Positions 34,949 to 44,335 of a stretch of DNA of 54,881 nucleotides are shown one piece after another. The position numbers were made by a program, and so were the translations under genes. Each line of letters starts with the position of its first letter. The stretch's first letter is position 1. The notes under the pieces are model-generated. The model searched no databases and was not told the DNA's origin. It was given only the letters and a program-made list of their open reading frames with translations. The stretch is from G020354785 sp964461435 (lineage in GTDB: Bacteria; Bacteroidota; Bacteroidia; Bacteroidales; UBA10428). The stretch lies in the NCBI GenBank assembly GCA_964461435.1, contig CAYWUI010000021.1, positions 1-54,881 of the forward strand, read 5' to 3'.

Positions 34949-35806
34949 TTATTTCCCTGATACTCTTATTCTTCGCTGCCATCTTAATCTGAGATGAATA
35001 TTCTTTGTTTCCCCGTTTCTGGTGACTGCTGCCAGAGCATCACATGTACCATCTCCGTAATCCAAAGTTATCGGATCCTGACCTTCTATCTCGATAATAA
35101 CCGTACCGCTCAGGATAAAGGGGCATCCGGGTTCAATCCACAGATCAGATAAAGTCCTTGTATATTCTTCCCCGAGAATATTTATTCCGGTAGCAGTACC
35201 ATTTAACAGGTAATGGTCAACAGAACCGTTTTCATTAAGATACATTACGCGGGTTGTCTGGGCATCGCGGGTCATGAATGTACCGTCAGGAAAAGTAAGT
35301 TTTCCTCCACCGAGGGTTATATCAAATGTAATGGATGTGCTGTCCTCATTGTAACCCTGACTAACAATTGTTTTGGTACCTTCGATTTTTACACTGTCGA
35401 CATAATAATCCTCAAAGGTTATAATTCTTGTTGAACCTGCTTCATAATACCTTCCCCCTGTCCTTTTTATTATTATCTTACCTGACTTCCAGTGCGGATT
35501 ATTATTAAATTCATACAGGCAGTCCCCGTCATATGTAATGGTCACGATAAGAGTGTCATTTTGCCATTCATAATCGACGCTTCTGCAAATTATGGCATCC
35601 GCGGATTTTAGCTGCAGGCTGGTCAATGCATTTTCAGCATCGTCATAGACATCATCAAATATTGTGGTTGCAAGTGCATCATCCTCGGAAACCTGTATAA
35701 CCTCATCGCTTATTGTACTTGTGTTTTCTTTTTCACACGAAATAATCAGGAAAGCCGTAATTGCGATCATCCCGATCAATCCTGAAATTAATCTTTTTGG
35801 TTTCAT
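34949..35806 (-). CDS. Lipoprotein of unknown function
   Basis: The 285-residue product has a signal peptide with lipobox LIISC (Cys24) followed by EKENTST. The mature protein is acidic near its start (VSEDDALATTIFDDVYDDAE) and then beta-rich, with pairs of strands such as LIVTITYDGDCLY, GKIIIKRTGGRYYEAGSTRIITF and TSITFDITLGGGKLTFPDGT. This is a layout seen in many unnamed Bacteroidota lipoproteins; I recognise no catalytic motif and assign no function. Four Cys in the mature domain might form disulfides. It stands alone between two terminators, upstream neighbour rpoD on the same strand. Confidence 0.8.
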   Translation of the reverse strand: MKPKRLISGLIGMIAITAFLIISCEKENTSTISDEVIQVSEDDALATTIFDDVYDDAENALTSLQLKSADAIICRSVDYEWQNDTLIVTITYDGDCLYEFNNNPHWKSGKIIIKRTGGRYYEAGSTRIITFEDYYVDSVKIEGTKTIVSQGYNEDSTSITFDITLGGGKLTFPDGTFMTRDAQTTRVMYLNENGSVDHYLLNGTATGINILGEEYTRTLSDLWIEPGCPFILSGTVIIEIEGQDPITLDYGDGTCDALAAVTRNGETKNIHLRLRWQRRIRVSGK

Positions 35807-35906
35807 GACTTCTAATTTAAGTTAAACATATTTTTCAATTCAATTCTTTGTTTTGCCTTATTAGATGTCAATTTTCACTAAAGGTTTAATTCAGGTCATA
35901 AAAAAA

Positions 35907-35923
35907 CCCTCCTGAGAAGAGGG
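35907..35923 (-). terminator. Intrinsic terminator of rpoD
   Basis: On the minus strand CCCTC-TTCTCAG-GAGGG is followed by TTTTTTTATGACC. Short 5-bp GC-rich stem, good U-tract, 15 bp after the rpoD stop. Confidence 0.72.
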
Positions 35924-35937
35924 GCTATGTTGTTAAG

Positions 35938-36798
35938 TTATCCCAGGTAAGCTTTTAGCAGCCTGTTCTTTGTTTTCTGCCTCAGGTGCTTTATTGCTTT
36001 TTCTTTTATTTGCCTTGTTCTTTCCCTTGATATTCCTATTGATTCACCTATTTCTTCAAGCGACATCTGTTTTTTACCAATTCCATAGAATGATCTTATA
36101 ACATTACTTTCTTTTTCAGGCAGTGTATTAAGTGTCCTTTCAATTTCCTGGCTTAAGGATTCATTCATGAGGTTCCCGTCGGTATCAGGGGAATCGTGAT
36201 TCTGAAGAACATCCAGCAAGCTGTTTTCTTCTCCGTCCTGGAAAGGAGCATCTACAGACAAATGACGACCGGACAGTTCAAGGGTGCTTGCAACTTTATC
36301 TTCAGGCAGGTCCAGGGTATTTGCTACCTCATCCGGCGAGGGTTCTCTCTCATGTGCCTGTTCCAATTGGGAGAAGGCTTTATTAATCTTATTTAAAGCA
36401 CCTATTTTGTTTAATGGCAAGCGCACAATCCTCGATTGTTCTGCCAGGGCCTGCAAGATGCACTGCCGTATCCACCATACGGCATATGAAATAAACTTGA
36501 ACCCTTTTGTCTCATCAAACTTTTTTGCTGCTTTTATTAAACCCAGGTTCCCTTCATTTATTAAGTCAGGTAAGCTTAATCCCTGGTGTTGGTATTGTTT
36601 GGCTACGGAAACAACAAATCTTAAGTTTGCCTTGGTCAATTTCTCAAGTGCTTCCTGATCACCTCTCTTAATGCGTTTAGCTAATTCAACTTCTTCTTCA
36701 GGAGTTATCAATTCCTCTTTACCAATATCATGCAAATATTTTTCAAGAGAATCACTATTTCTGTTCGTAATTGACTTTGTTATCTTTAACTGCCTCAT
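35938..36798 (-). CDS. rpoD: Primary RNA polymerase sigma factor, short Bacteroidota type
   Basis: The 286-residue sigma-70 lacks region 1.1 and starts directly with region 1.2 (LEKYLHDIGKEELITPEEEVELAKRIKRGD). Region 2 is canonical: ANLRFVVSVAKQYQHQGLSLPDLINEGNLGLIKAAKKFD then FISYAVWWIRQCILQAL, the -10-recognition helices. Region 3 and a region 4.2 helix-turn-helix (MSLEEIGESIGISRERTRQIKEKAI) are complete. Such short factors are the housekeeping sigma in Bacteroidota, where promoters read TTTG/TAnnTTTG, which agrees with the elements found in this window. Monocistronic, with its own terminator. Confidence 0.95.
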   Translation of the reverse strand: MRQLKITKSITNRNSDSLEKYLHDIGKEELITPEEEVELAKRIKRGDQEALEKLTKANLRFVVSVAKQYQHQGLSLPDLINEGNLGLIKAAKKFDETKGFKFISYAVWWIRQCILQALAEQSRIVRLPLNKIGALNKINKAFSQLEQAHEREPSPDEVANTLDLPEDKVASTLELSGRHLSVDAPFQDGEENSLLDVLQNHDSPDTDGNLMNESLSQEIERTLNTLPEKESNVIRSFYGIGKKQMSLEEIGESIGISRERTRQIKEKAIKHLRQKTKNRLLKAYLG

Positions 36799-37028
36799 AT
36801 TTCCAGCTGGTTTAAAAATTCACATTAATTGCCTTGATAAATTAAACACAAAATTGTTGAAATTGTTGTAAAATATTTCTTAAAATATGTTAATTATGAT
36901 TATAATACAAACTATTATAATAAAATTAAATTACGGAATTTTTATAAAAATTCAAAATTTAGTTATAAAGAGTTAGTCTTATTATTTCTGATCCGGCCAG
37001 ATTATAAACAGAATAAACTGTTGAAATT

Positions 37029-37931
37029 TTAGTAACAGGGGACCATAACTTTCAGGGATGCAGGTTCTATTTTTATTTTAATCTTTTTTCCTGCTTTATA
37101 AGGTTCACCGTCATAATGAAATTTAATATTCTTTTTCCTTTTTAAAATTACTTCTTTACACTTTATAACTTCCAGATATTTGGTTTTGTTCAGCGTTTTG
37201 CTTATCAGCCTTAATCCGATTGGTAATATAATGGATTTAGGAAAGGGTTTTAATATACATAAATCCAGAAGCCCGTCGTCGATTATGGCATCGGGGGAAA
37301 TATAAACATTATTCCCATATTGGCCGGCGTTTGCGAATGTAATAAGCAAGGATTTAACCTTTCTGCTATGATTATCAATTTTTAATTTATATTTTTTTGG
37401 TTTATAAGTCAGAAATTCAGAGATAGTAGCTCTAAAGTAGTTCATGGAACCACGCTTTTTGCTCTTATTAAATATGATGCCTACGCGGGCATCAAGTCCG
37501 ACTCCTGCTGTACAAAAGAAGTATTTATCATTTATCTTTGCCGCATCTATTGTTTTTGTAACATGATTATTTATTACGTTCAGGGCATTTCTGGCATTCA
37601 GGGGTATTGATAAATACCTGGCCAGTCCGTTTCCTGAGCCCCTGGGAATTATGCCCAATGATATGTCGGTATTGATTATTGCCGCACCTATTTCATTTAT
37701 CGTTCCATCTCCACCAACGGCAACAATTTTTTTTATTCCCTTATCTTTGAACTGTTCCGCAATTTTGCAGGCATGACCTTTATATTCTGTTATTTCAACA
37801 AGCACATTATATTTTTTTTGATCGACATGCTCATAAATGCGGCTTATTGCGTATTTATAATTCCCCTTTCCTGCTCCCGGGTTAACAACAAATAATATAT
37901 CTTCTTTTTTTACTTCGTTTGAAAGTGTCAT
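37029..37931 (-). CDS. Diacylglycerol/sphingosine kinase family lipid kinase
   Basis: A 300-residue soluble kinase of the DagK/YegS/sphingosine-kinase fold. The catalytic-domain hallmark is the nucleotide-binding loop GGDGT (residues 73-77) in KKIVAVGGDGTINEIGAAI, preceded by VVNPGAGKG and followed by PRGSGNGLARYLSIP. The C-terminal beta-sandwich contains TAGVGLDARVG, NAGQYGNNVYISPDAIIDDGLLDL and FHYDGEPYK. Such enzymes phosphorylate diacylglycerol or, in sphingolipid-making Bacteroidota, sphingoid bases or ceramides; the sequence alone does not decide. It stands alone, divergent from porQ. Confidence 0.9.
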   Translation of the reverse strand: MTLSNEVKKEDILFVVNPGAGKGNYKYAISRIYEHVDQKKYNVLVEITEYKGHACKIAEQFKDKGIKKIVAVGGDGTINEIGAAIINTDISLGIIPRGSGNGLARYLSIPLNARNALNVINNHVTKTIDAAKINDKYFFCTAGVGLDARVGIIFNKSKKRGSMNYFRATISEFLTYKPKKYKLKIDNHSRKVKSLLITFANAGQYGNNVYISPDAIIDDGLLDLCILKPFPKSIILPIGLRLISKTLNKTKYLEVIKCKEVILKRKKNIKFHYDGEPYKAGKKIKIKIEPASLKVMVPCY

Positions 37932-38098
37932 AATAAATTATTTACTAAAACTTATCTATATCAATATACTATAAATATTGGAATTATTGAAATAAATTCA
38001 TTTTGATATATTTATAACACTTTCCTGAATTTAATATATTGGCATGGGATTTAACCATATGGTCATTAATATTATTATAAATTGTGTGTAATATAGAT

Positions 38099-38106
38099 TA
38101 TATTTG
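38099..38106 (+). promoter_or_regulatory. Possible -7 element of porQ promoter
   Basis: TATATTTG matches TAnnTTTG 30 bp before the porQ ATG. A TTG at 38082-38084 is closer than the usual 19-nt spacing, so the -33 match is weak. Confidence 0.42.
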
Positions 38107-38136
38107 TCCGTTAATATAACATAAATATATAGCCGG

Positions 38137-39225
38137 ATGGCAGGATTTTTAAAAAGGGGGACAGCGCCCTTATTTTTCAAATGGCTGTTATTTTTTTGGG
38201 CATACATGCTGTTATCAACCGGACTCATTGCTCAACCCGGGGGAAAAGCATTTCAATTTCTTGAAGTCACAAATTCTGCGCGTGTTGCTGCGCTGGGAGG
38301 TAAGGCAGTTGCTATTGCAGATGACGATTTAAATCTCCCGTTTCATAATCCTTCACTGCTTACATCAAATATGCATAATAATCTTGTATTAAATTATGTG
38401 GATTATTTCGCAGGTATTAATTATGGGTATGCTTCGTATTCGAGATCTTATGAAAACATAGGAAATTTTGCTGTCGGGATACATTATTTGAACTATGGTA
38501 AATTTATCGGAGCAGATGATATAGGTGTGAAGACTGGTGAGTTCAGGGCAGCGGATTATGCGGTTAATTTGATTTATTCAAGGCACCTGGACAGTCTTTT
38601 TACGGTTGGTGTAAATTTAAAACCCATTTATTCAAATCTCGAATCGTACAGTTCGTTCGCTTTAGCTATAGATGCAGGTATCACGTACAATGACCCTGAA
38701 ATATTATTTACTGCTTCATTTGTTATAAAAAATCTTGGAACACAAATTACTACATATTATCCTAATGGAGAGCCTGAGCCTTTACCTTTTGAAATTCAGA
38801 TTGGTATATCAAAAAAGCTAAAACATGCTCCTTTCACTTTTTATTTTGTAGCTGAGCATCTGGAAAAACTTGATTTAACTTATAAAACCGAAGACGATAA
38901 AAAGAGTGAAATTGATCCCTTTACTGGTGAGACAATCAAGGATGATAAGCTGAATATATTCCTGGATAAGGCTATGCGCCATATAATATTAGGTACAGAG
39001 TTAAATATAACAGAAAATTTTGTACTCCGGTTCGGGTACAATTATCGCAGGCGGCAGGAACTGAAAATAGATTCAAAAATCGGCACTGTTGGATTTTCGT
39101 GGGGTGTGGGTATTAAAATATATAAATTTCATTTAAGCTATGCACGGGCGACTTTCCACCAGGCAGGAGCCCCTAATTATTTTTCAATAAATATGAATTT
39201 GTCAGAATTTTATAAAAAGTTATAG
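38137..39225 (+). CDS. porQ: Type IX secretion system protein PorQ
   Basis: Outer-membrane beta-barrel-like accessory protein of the type IX secretion system. In Porphyromonas PorQ takes part in attaching cargo proteins, with PorU, PorV and PorZ, at the cell surface. The 362-residue protein has a hydrophobic signal segment ending LIAQPGG, then the PorV/PorQ pattern FQFLEVTNSARVAALGGKAVA and FHNPSLL, followed by alternating beta-strands with aromatic ends through to a C-terminal aromatic-rich strand. No other por gene is in the window. Its link to cmk, 85 bp downstream, matches an arrangement I recall from other Bacteroidota. Confidence 0.88.
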   Translation: MAGFLKRGTAPLFFKWLLFFWAYMLLSTGLIAQPGGKAFQFLEVTNSARVAALGGKAVAIADDDLNLPFHNPSLLTSNMHNNLVLNYVDYFAGINYGYASYSRSYENIGNFAVGIHYLNYGKFIGADDIGVKTGEFRAADYAVNLIYSRHLDSLFTVGVNLKPIYSNLESYSSFALAIDAGITYNDPEILFTASFVIKNLGTQITTYYPNGEPEPLPFEIQIGISKKLKHAPFTFYFVAEHLEKLDLTYKTEDDKKSEIDPFTGETIKDDKLNIFLDKAMRHIILGTELNITENFVLRFGYNYRRRQELKIDSKIGTVGFSWGVGIKIYKFHLSYARATFHQAGAPNYFSINMNLSEFYKKL

Positions 39226-39310
39226 CTGGTGATGCATAATTTTACCCTGTTTATCCCGATTCCTGTTTTTATTATTCACGTAAAACCAATAGTAATCCAA
39301 GAATAAATTA

Positions 39311-40009
39311 ATGACATATTTCAATAAAAAAATTATTATTGCCGTTGACGGATATTCTTCATGTGGTAAAAGTACCTTTGCCAAAGCTATTGCGCACGAG
39401 CTTAATTATATATATATTGACAGTGGGGCCATGTACAGGGCAGTAGCCCTGTATTGTCTGAGAAACGGGATAATAATTAATAACGAGACGGATTATGAGG
39501 CATTAATAAAAGCACTGGGACTGATAAATATTGAATTCAAATTTAATAAACAAACTCAGAACTGTGAGACATTCCTTAATAATAAGAATGTTGAAAGGGA
39601 TATAAGGAGCGTTGAAGTATCTGAAGTTGTCAGCTTAATTAGCAAAATCAGAGAAGTAAGGGTAAAGATACTTAAATTGCAGCGGGAGATGGGAGAAAAA
39701 AAAGGCATTGTAATGGATGGAAGAGATATAGGTACAGTTGTTTTTCCGGATGCTGAGTTAAAAATATTTATGACCGCTGATGTCGATGTCAGGGCAAAAA
39801 GAAGATATGATGAATTAAAAGAAAAGGGAGTGGAAGTCAGTTTTGAAGAAATAAAGAAGAATATACAGGAAAGAGATAATCTGGATGTTAGTCGCAAAGT
39901 GAGTCCGTTGTTAAAGGCAGAAGATGCAGTTGAATTAGATAACAGCAATATGACACCGGAAGAGCAAATGGACTGGTTCAGGACAATAATAAACAGGGTT
40001 TATGAATAG
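39311..40009 (+). CDS. cmk: Cytidylate kinase
   Basis: Phosphorylates CMP and dCMP, feeding CTP and dCTP pools. The 232-residue P-loop kinase has GYSSCGKST (residues 14-22), the substrate-site YIDSGAMYRAVALY, MDGRDIGTVVFPDAELKIFM, and the lid stretch RDNLDVSRKVSPLLKAEDAVELD. The serine-rich P-loop (SSCGKST in place of SGSGKST) is ordinary for this phylum. The dCMP deaminase and ribonucleotide reductase genes within 5 kb contribute to the same pyrimidine deoxynucleotide supply. Confidence 0.97.
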   Translation: MTYFNKKIIIAVDGYSSCGKSTFAKAIAHELNYIYIDSGAMYRAVALYCLRNGIIINNETDYEALIKALGLINIEFKFNKQTQNCETFLNNKNVERDIRSVEVSEVVSLISKIREVRVKILKLQREMGEKKGIVMDGRDIGTVVFPDAELKIFMTADVDVRAKRRYDELKEKGVEVSFEEIKKNIQERDNLDVSRKVSPLLKAEDAVELDNSNMTPEEQMDWFRTIINRVYE

Positions 40010-40177
40010 AATCAGCTGTTAAGTAAAAATGTGCTGCCTTGATGATATCATACTTATCCGGTGCGGTTGATGGGAAAATCACCAATTTTGTGCAGATATA
40101 TTGAATTATTTTATAATTATTCTTTCATCATTTTTTTAATTTATTGAATATTTGTATTTTATATAAAAACAATAATT

Positions 40178-41152
40178 ATGGAAGAAATTAAAAGATTGGG
40201 AGTACTGACATCAGGAGGCGATGCCCCTGGCATGAATGCTGCTATTCGTGCAGTAACCCGTGCCGGCATTCATAATAACCTTGAAATTTTTGGCATTCGC
40301 AGGGGTTATCAGGGTATGATTGATGGTGATATATTTAAGCTCGAATCTCAATCAGTAAGGGGGATTATACAATATGGCGGTACAATATTGCAGACGGCAC
40401 GCTGCAAAGATTTCTTCACTGCCGAGGGCCGGAAAAGGGCATATAAACAATTAAGAAACCATGAAATTGACGCAGTAATAGTGATAGGAGGAGATGGCTC
40501 ATTTACAGGAGCGACTATTATGTCCAAAGAGTATGATATTCCTTTTGTTGGAATACCGGGAACTATTGATAATGATCTGTATGGTACAGACTATACAATA
40601 GGGTATGATACGGCATTAAATACTGTTGTCAGTGCTGTTGATAAAATCAGGGATACAGCGAGTTCTCATAACAGGATCTTTTTTGTCGAAGTAATGGGCA
40701 AAGAAGCAGGTTTTGTCGCGTTGCGCAGTGGGATTGCATGTGGAGCCGAAGGTATTCTGATACCTGAAGTGAAGGGTCAGTTGGAAAGGCTGAGGCTGCT
40801 GCTTGCTGAAAGAGGTAAGATGAACAAATCAAGTATTATTTTGGTGGCTGAAGGGGATGATGAGGGCAGGGCAATTGATATTGCAGCAAAGATACAAAAG
40901 GAATTTCCGAAATTTGATATAAGAACGACAATTCTTGGTCATGTTCAAAGGGGAGGGTCGCCTTCTGCATTTGACAGGGTAACGGCAAGCAGGCTGGGTG
41001 TGGCTGCAATTGAGGCTTTGCTTGATGATCAGAAAAGCATTATGGTAGGATTGGCGAATAATGAAATAGTGCATGTGCCCCTAAATAAGACAGTCAAGCT
41101 GCATAAAGATGTAAATCGGGAATTGCTAGATATTGCCGATATTCTGATATAG
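40178..41152 (+). CDS. pfkA: ATP-dependent 6-phosphofructokinase
   Basis: Converts fructose 6-phosphate to fructose 1,6-bisphosphate. The 324-residue enzyme has GVLTSGGDAPGMNAAIR, GGDGS (residues 104-108) and GIPGTIDND with catalytic Asp131. Gly in GGDGS and in PGTIDND are the ATP-type signature; pyrophosphate-dependent enzymes have GGDD and PKTIDND. TLGHVQRGGSPSAFDR is present as ILGHVQRGGSPSAFDR. It is followed by the convergent nrdJ only 6 bp after the stop, without a terminator. Nearest promoter candidate is AATATTTG, one mismatch from TAnnTTTG. Confidence 0.97.
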   Translation: MEEIKRLGVLTSGGDAPGMNAAIRAVTRAGIHNNLEIFGIRRGYQGMIDGDIFKLESQSVRGIIQYGGTILQTARCKDFFTAEGRKRAYKQLRNHEIDAVIVIGGDGSFTGATIMSKEYDIPFVGIPGTIDNDLYGTDYTIGYDTALNTVVSAVDKIRDTASSHNRIFFVEVMGKEAGFVALRSGIACGAEGILIPEVKGQLERLRLLLAERGKMNKSSIILVAEGDDEGRAIDIAAKIQKEFPKFDIRTTILGHVQRGGSPSAFDRVTASRLGVAAIEALLDDQKSIMVGLANNEIVHVPLNKTVKLHKDVNRELLDIADILI

Positions 41153-41158
41153 ACAATA

Positions 41159-43765
41159 CTATCCGCATTTGGATGAACCGCAGGATGTACAAATAAGGCA
41201 TCCTTCCTGGTAGATGAGGTTTTTAGATCCACATTCAGGACATGATTTACCCTTCTTGACTTTTGTTCCGTCCGGTATATATTTCTTTAATGCTCTTTCG
41301 ACACCATTCTTCCATGTGTTTATGGTGTGATTGTCGAGCCGCAATGAGGATACGAGGTTGACAACATTTGGTATAGGCATACCATGGCGGAGAACACTTG
41401 ATATTAATTTTGCGTAATTCCAGAATTCTTTGTTAAACATATGGGAAAGGCCTCCCAGTGTATTTTTATATCCAAACTTGTCAACATATTGAAAATCATA
41501 TCGTGATATGCCATTTTCGTCACGGTTCTTTATAATTTTACCTTTGGTTATAGATTTTGGAATGGGAAACATTTCTTCATCAGCCATACCGGTGAATATT
41601 TCATAGGGTTTTTCATCCTTGAGTCCCACAAATGCTATCCATTTTTCTTCATTATTATTGAATCTTATAATCTCTGCATCCAGAATTTTCGGGCGTTTAT
41701 ATTTTTTAGCTTCTTCTTCATCACTCATATCGTTTGTCAGCAATACGCCCGACCGCGATCCTTCCCTGTATACGGTTACTCCCTTACATCCGCTTTCCCA
41801 TGCAGTTATATACAATTCACCAACCAGCTCTTCAGTTACATTTTTAGGTAAGTTTATAGTAACACTTATTGAGTGGTCTACCCATTTTTGTATTTCACCT
41901 TGCATTTTTACTTTGCTGACCCAGTCAACGTCGCTGGAAGTAGCTTTATAATAAGGAGATTTTTTTACCAGCTCCTTCAGTTTGTTGTCATCATATTTTT
42001 TTACTTCATCAGGGTCATGACCATATGTTTTTAGCCAGGCAGCAAATTTATGGTGAAAGACATTGTATTCCTCCCATGCATCACCCACGTCATCGATAAA
42101 GCTGACATTTACACTGGCATCATTCGGATTAACCTTTCTTCTGCGCTTGTAGACGGGCATAAAGACAGGTTCAATACCTGATGTTGTCTGGGTCATCAGG
42201 CTTGTGGTTCCTGTCGGCGCAATAGTTAACAGGGCGATATTTCTTCTTCCATATTTCAACATATCGTGGTAAAGCTGTTCATCTTCGTCCCGCAAACGCT
42301 GAATAAAAGGATTATCTTTTTCAAGGTGTGAATCATAGATTGAGAAAGAACCTCTCTCCCTGGCAAGGTATACAGAAGATCTATAAGCCTCAATGGCCAG
42401 AGTTTTATGAATTTCAATTGAAAAATCAATAGCATTTTCACTTCCGTACCTTAATCCCAGGGCCGCGAGCATATCACCTTCAGCAGTAATACCTATCCCG
42501 GTCCTTCTTCCCTCTTCAGCTTTAATACGTATATTTTCCCAAAGTCTCTTCTCAATTCTTTTAATTTCCTGCTCTTCAGGGTCTTTTTCAATTTTATCAA
42601 TGATGGAATCAATCTTTTCCAGCTCTAGATCAATAATGTCATCCATTATTCTCTGTGCATAATGTGCATGTTCCTTAAACAGGTCAAAATTAAATACAGC
42701 TTTTTCTGTAAACGGATTTTCGACATACCCGTAAAGATTTATAGCCAACAGCCTGCAGGAATCGTAAGGACAGAGAGGAATTTCCCCGCATGGATTGGTA
42801 GATGTAGTTTTGTAACCAAAGTCGGAATAGCAATCAGCTACAGATTCCTTTATAATTGTATCCCAGAACAATATGCCGGGTTCAGCTGATTTCCATGCAT
42901 TATGTATTATCTTATTCCAAAGTTCAACCGGTTCTATTTCCTTTTTTATAACAGGATTTTTGGAATTTAGCGGAAATTGCTGAATGTATTTCCTGTTGTT
43001 TATGACTGCTTCCATAAACACGTTATCTATCTTGACCGAAACATTAGCTCCTGTTACTTTTCCTTTTTCCATTTTAATATCAATGAACTCTTCAGCATCA
43101 GGATGTTTAATTGATAAGCTTAACATCAAGGCACCTCTTCTTCCATCCTGGGCCACTTCACGTGTTGAATTCGAATACCTTTCCATAAAAGGAATAATTC
43201 CGGTAGAAGTTAAGGCACTATTCAGAACCGGACTTCCTTTTGGACGGATATGAGATAAATCATGCCCTACCCCTCCCCGGCGTTTCATCAATTGAACCTG
43301 TTCCTGGTCAATTTTCAATATCCCTCCATAGGAATCAGCAGGCTTGTCATTTCCGATAACAAAACAGTTTGACAGTGAAGCAATCTGGTAACTATTTCCA
43401 ATACCTGTCATTGGTCCACCCTGTGGAACTATATATTTAAAGTCCTTAAGTAATTCGTATATTTCATCCTCGCTCATCGGGTTGGGGTACTTCTTCTCGA
43501 CTCTCGCTATCTCCCCGGCTATTCTTCGATGCATATCATCGGGATTCTTCTCGTATAATTTACCTGATGAGTCTTTTAAGGCATATTTGTTTATCCACAC
43601 TGTAGCTGCCAGTTCATCACCCTTAAAGTACTTAAGTGAACTACTCAAAGCCTCTTCGTAACTATAAGTTTTTTTCACGGCAGTATTCAGAATTTTTCTG
43701 TTTTCTTCTATCTTTTTAAATTTCCCGGAAGTAGTTTTTTTTGTTTTTAATTCTTCAGTGTGCAT
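41159..43765 (-). CDS. nrdJ: Adenosylcobalamin-dependent ribonucleotide reductase (class II)
   Basis: Reduces ribonucleotides using coenzyme B12 as radical source, so needs neither oxygen nor a metal small subunit. The 868-residue protein has GGVGHDLSHIRPKGSPV, the active-site radical Cys326 in STNPCGEIPLC, and the catalytic loop APTGTTSLMTQTTSGIEPVF. After a linker it ends with a Cys-rich ribbon CPECGSKN ... CLICTSCGSSKCG that probably carries the redox-active or zinc cysteines. No NrdB or NrdG is adjacent. Upstream lies a 450-bp AT-rich gap; I found no cobalamin riboswitch in it. Confidence 0.95.
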   Translation of the reverse strand: MHTEELKTKKTTSGKFKKIEENRKILNTAVKKTYSYEEALSSSLKYFKGDELAATVWINKYALKDSSGKLYEKNPDDMHRRIAGEIARVEKKYPNPMSEDEIYELLKDFKYIVPQGGPMTGIGNSYQIASLSNCFVIGNDKPADSYGGILKIDQEQVQLMKRRGGVGHDLSHIRPKGSPVLNSALTSTGIIPFMERYSNSTREVAQDGRRGALMLSLSIKHPDAEEFIDIKMEKGKVTGANVSVKIDNVFMEAVINNRKYIQQFPLNSKNPVIKKEIEPVELWNKIIHNAWKSAEPGILFWDTIIKESVADCYSDFGYKTTSTNPCGEIPLCPYDSCRLLAINLYGYVENPFTEKAVFNFDLFKEHAHYAQRIMDDIIDLELEKIDSIIDKIEKDPEEQEIKRIEKRLWENIRIKAEEGRRTGIGITAEGDMLAALGLRYGSENAIDFSIEIHKTLAIEAYRSSVYLARERGSFSIYDSHLEKDNPFIQRLRDEDEQLYHDMLKYGRRNIALLTIAPTGTTSLMTQTTSGIEPVFMPVYKRRRKVNPNDASVNVSFIDDVGDAWEEYNVFHHKFAAWLKTYGHDPDEVKKYDDNKLKELVKKSPYYKATSSDVDWVSKVKMQGEIQKWVDHSISVTINLPKNVTEELVGELYITAWESGCKGVTVYREGSRSGVLLTNDMSDEEEAKKYKRPKILDAEIIRFNNNEEKWIAFVGLKDEKPYEIFTGMADEEMFPIPKSITKGKIIKNRDENGISRYDFQYVDKFGYKNTLGGLSHMFNKEFWNYAKLISSVLRHGMPIPNVVNLVSSLRLDNHTINTWKNGVERALKKYIPDGTKVKKGKSCPECGSKNLIYQEGCLICTSCGSSKCG

Positions 43766-44221
43766 TGACTAAATGTTTAAGACGTTGGAAATATTTACGA
43801 AAGCTTTTTAAGAAAAAAAGAAAGCAGGTCATGCAATTTAAAAATAGAATCAAATTTCTGCAATGTAAGGATATTTGTATTTATCAACATTTCAAACTAT
43901 TTATTAACTCGGCGTTTTAAGCAATTGATAAACTGATAATTAAATTTATAACATAAAATTTTGTTACAAATCATATGAAAAAAATACAAAAATCATGTCT
44001 CTTTTTTATTAAAAAAATACTAACAAATATTTTCTATATCAAAGTTACTAATCTGACTTTAATATTATATAAATTAACAGCAGAAAGTTTTATTAAATGG
44101 AATATTTATATTTATCAATAAATAGCCAAAAACCCGACATATTTTTAATTATAGTATAATAATTACTTAAGTATTATTAGTTCAACATGTCAGCTTATTT
44201 TATTAATTTTGTGGCTTGGAT
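43766..44221. other. 456-bp AT-rich intergenic region between nrdJ and tRNA-Leu(CAA)
   Basis: No ORF or RNA gene is convincing. A minus-strand TAACTTTG (44040-44047) fits TAnnTTTG and might serve nrdJ, but lies 275 bp away without a -33 match. AAAATCATGTCTCT at 43989-44002 is an exact 14-base copy of bases 44257-44270 in the anticodon arm of the nearby tRNA. Confidence 0.4.
44204..44211 (+). promoter_or_regulatory. Probable -7 element for tRNA-Leu(CAA) and dCMP deaminase
   Basis: TAATTTTG, exact TAnnTTTG, 10 bp before the tRNA, which would place the start site almost at its 5' end. At the -33 position 44181-44184 reads TTCA. Confidence 0.45.
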
Positions 44222-44305
44222 GCCGAAGTGGCGGAATTGGTAGACGCGCATGACTCAAAATCATGTCTCTGCAAGGAGGTGCGGGTTCGATTCCCGCCTT
44301 CGGTA
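44222..44305 (+). tRNA. tRNA-Leu, anticodon CAA
   Basis: Acceptor GCCGAAG pairs with CTTCGGT (first pair G-U), discriminator A at 44305. The anticodon arm ATGA-CTCAAAA-TCAT gives CAA. Long variable arm CTCTGCAAGGAGG marks a class II tRNA; T loop TTCGATT. CCA is not encoded. The dCMP deaminase gene begins 30 bp after it. Confidence 0.94.
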
Positions 44306-44335
44306 CTAATTTAAATTAGAGGCCAGTCAGGATTA

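Noticed and set aside
43766..44221. Cobalamin riboswitch or NrdR box upstream of nrdJ
   Set aside because: Looked for the B12-box and NrdR-like palindromes by eye; nothing convincing in this very AT-rich stretch.
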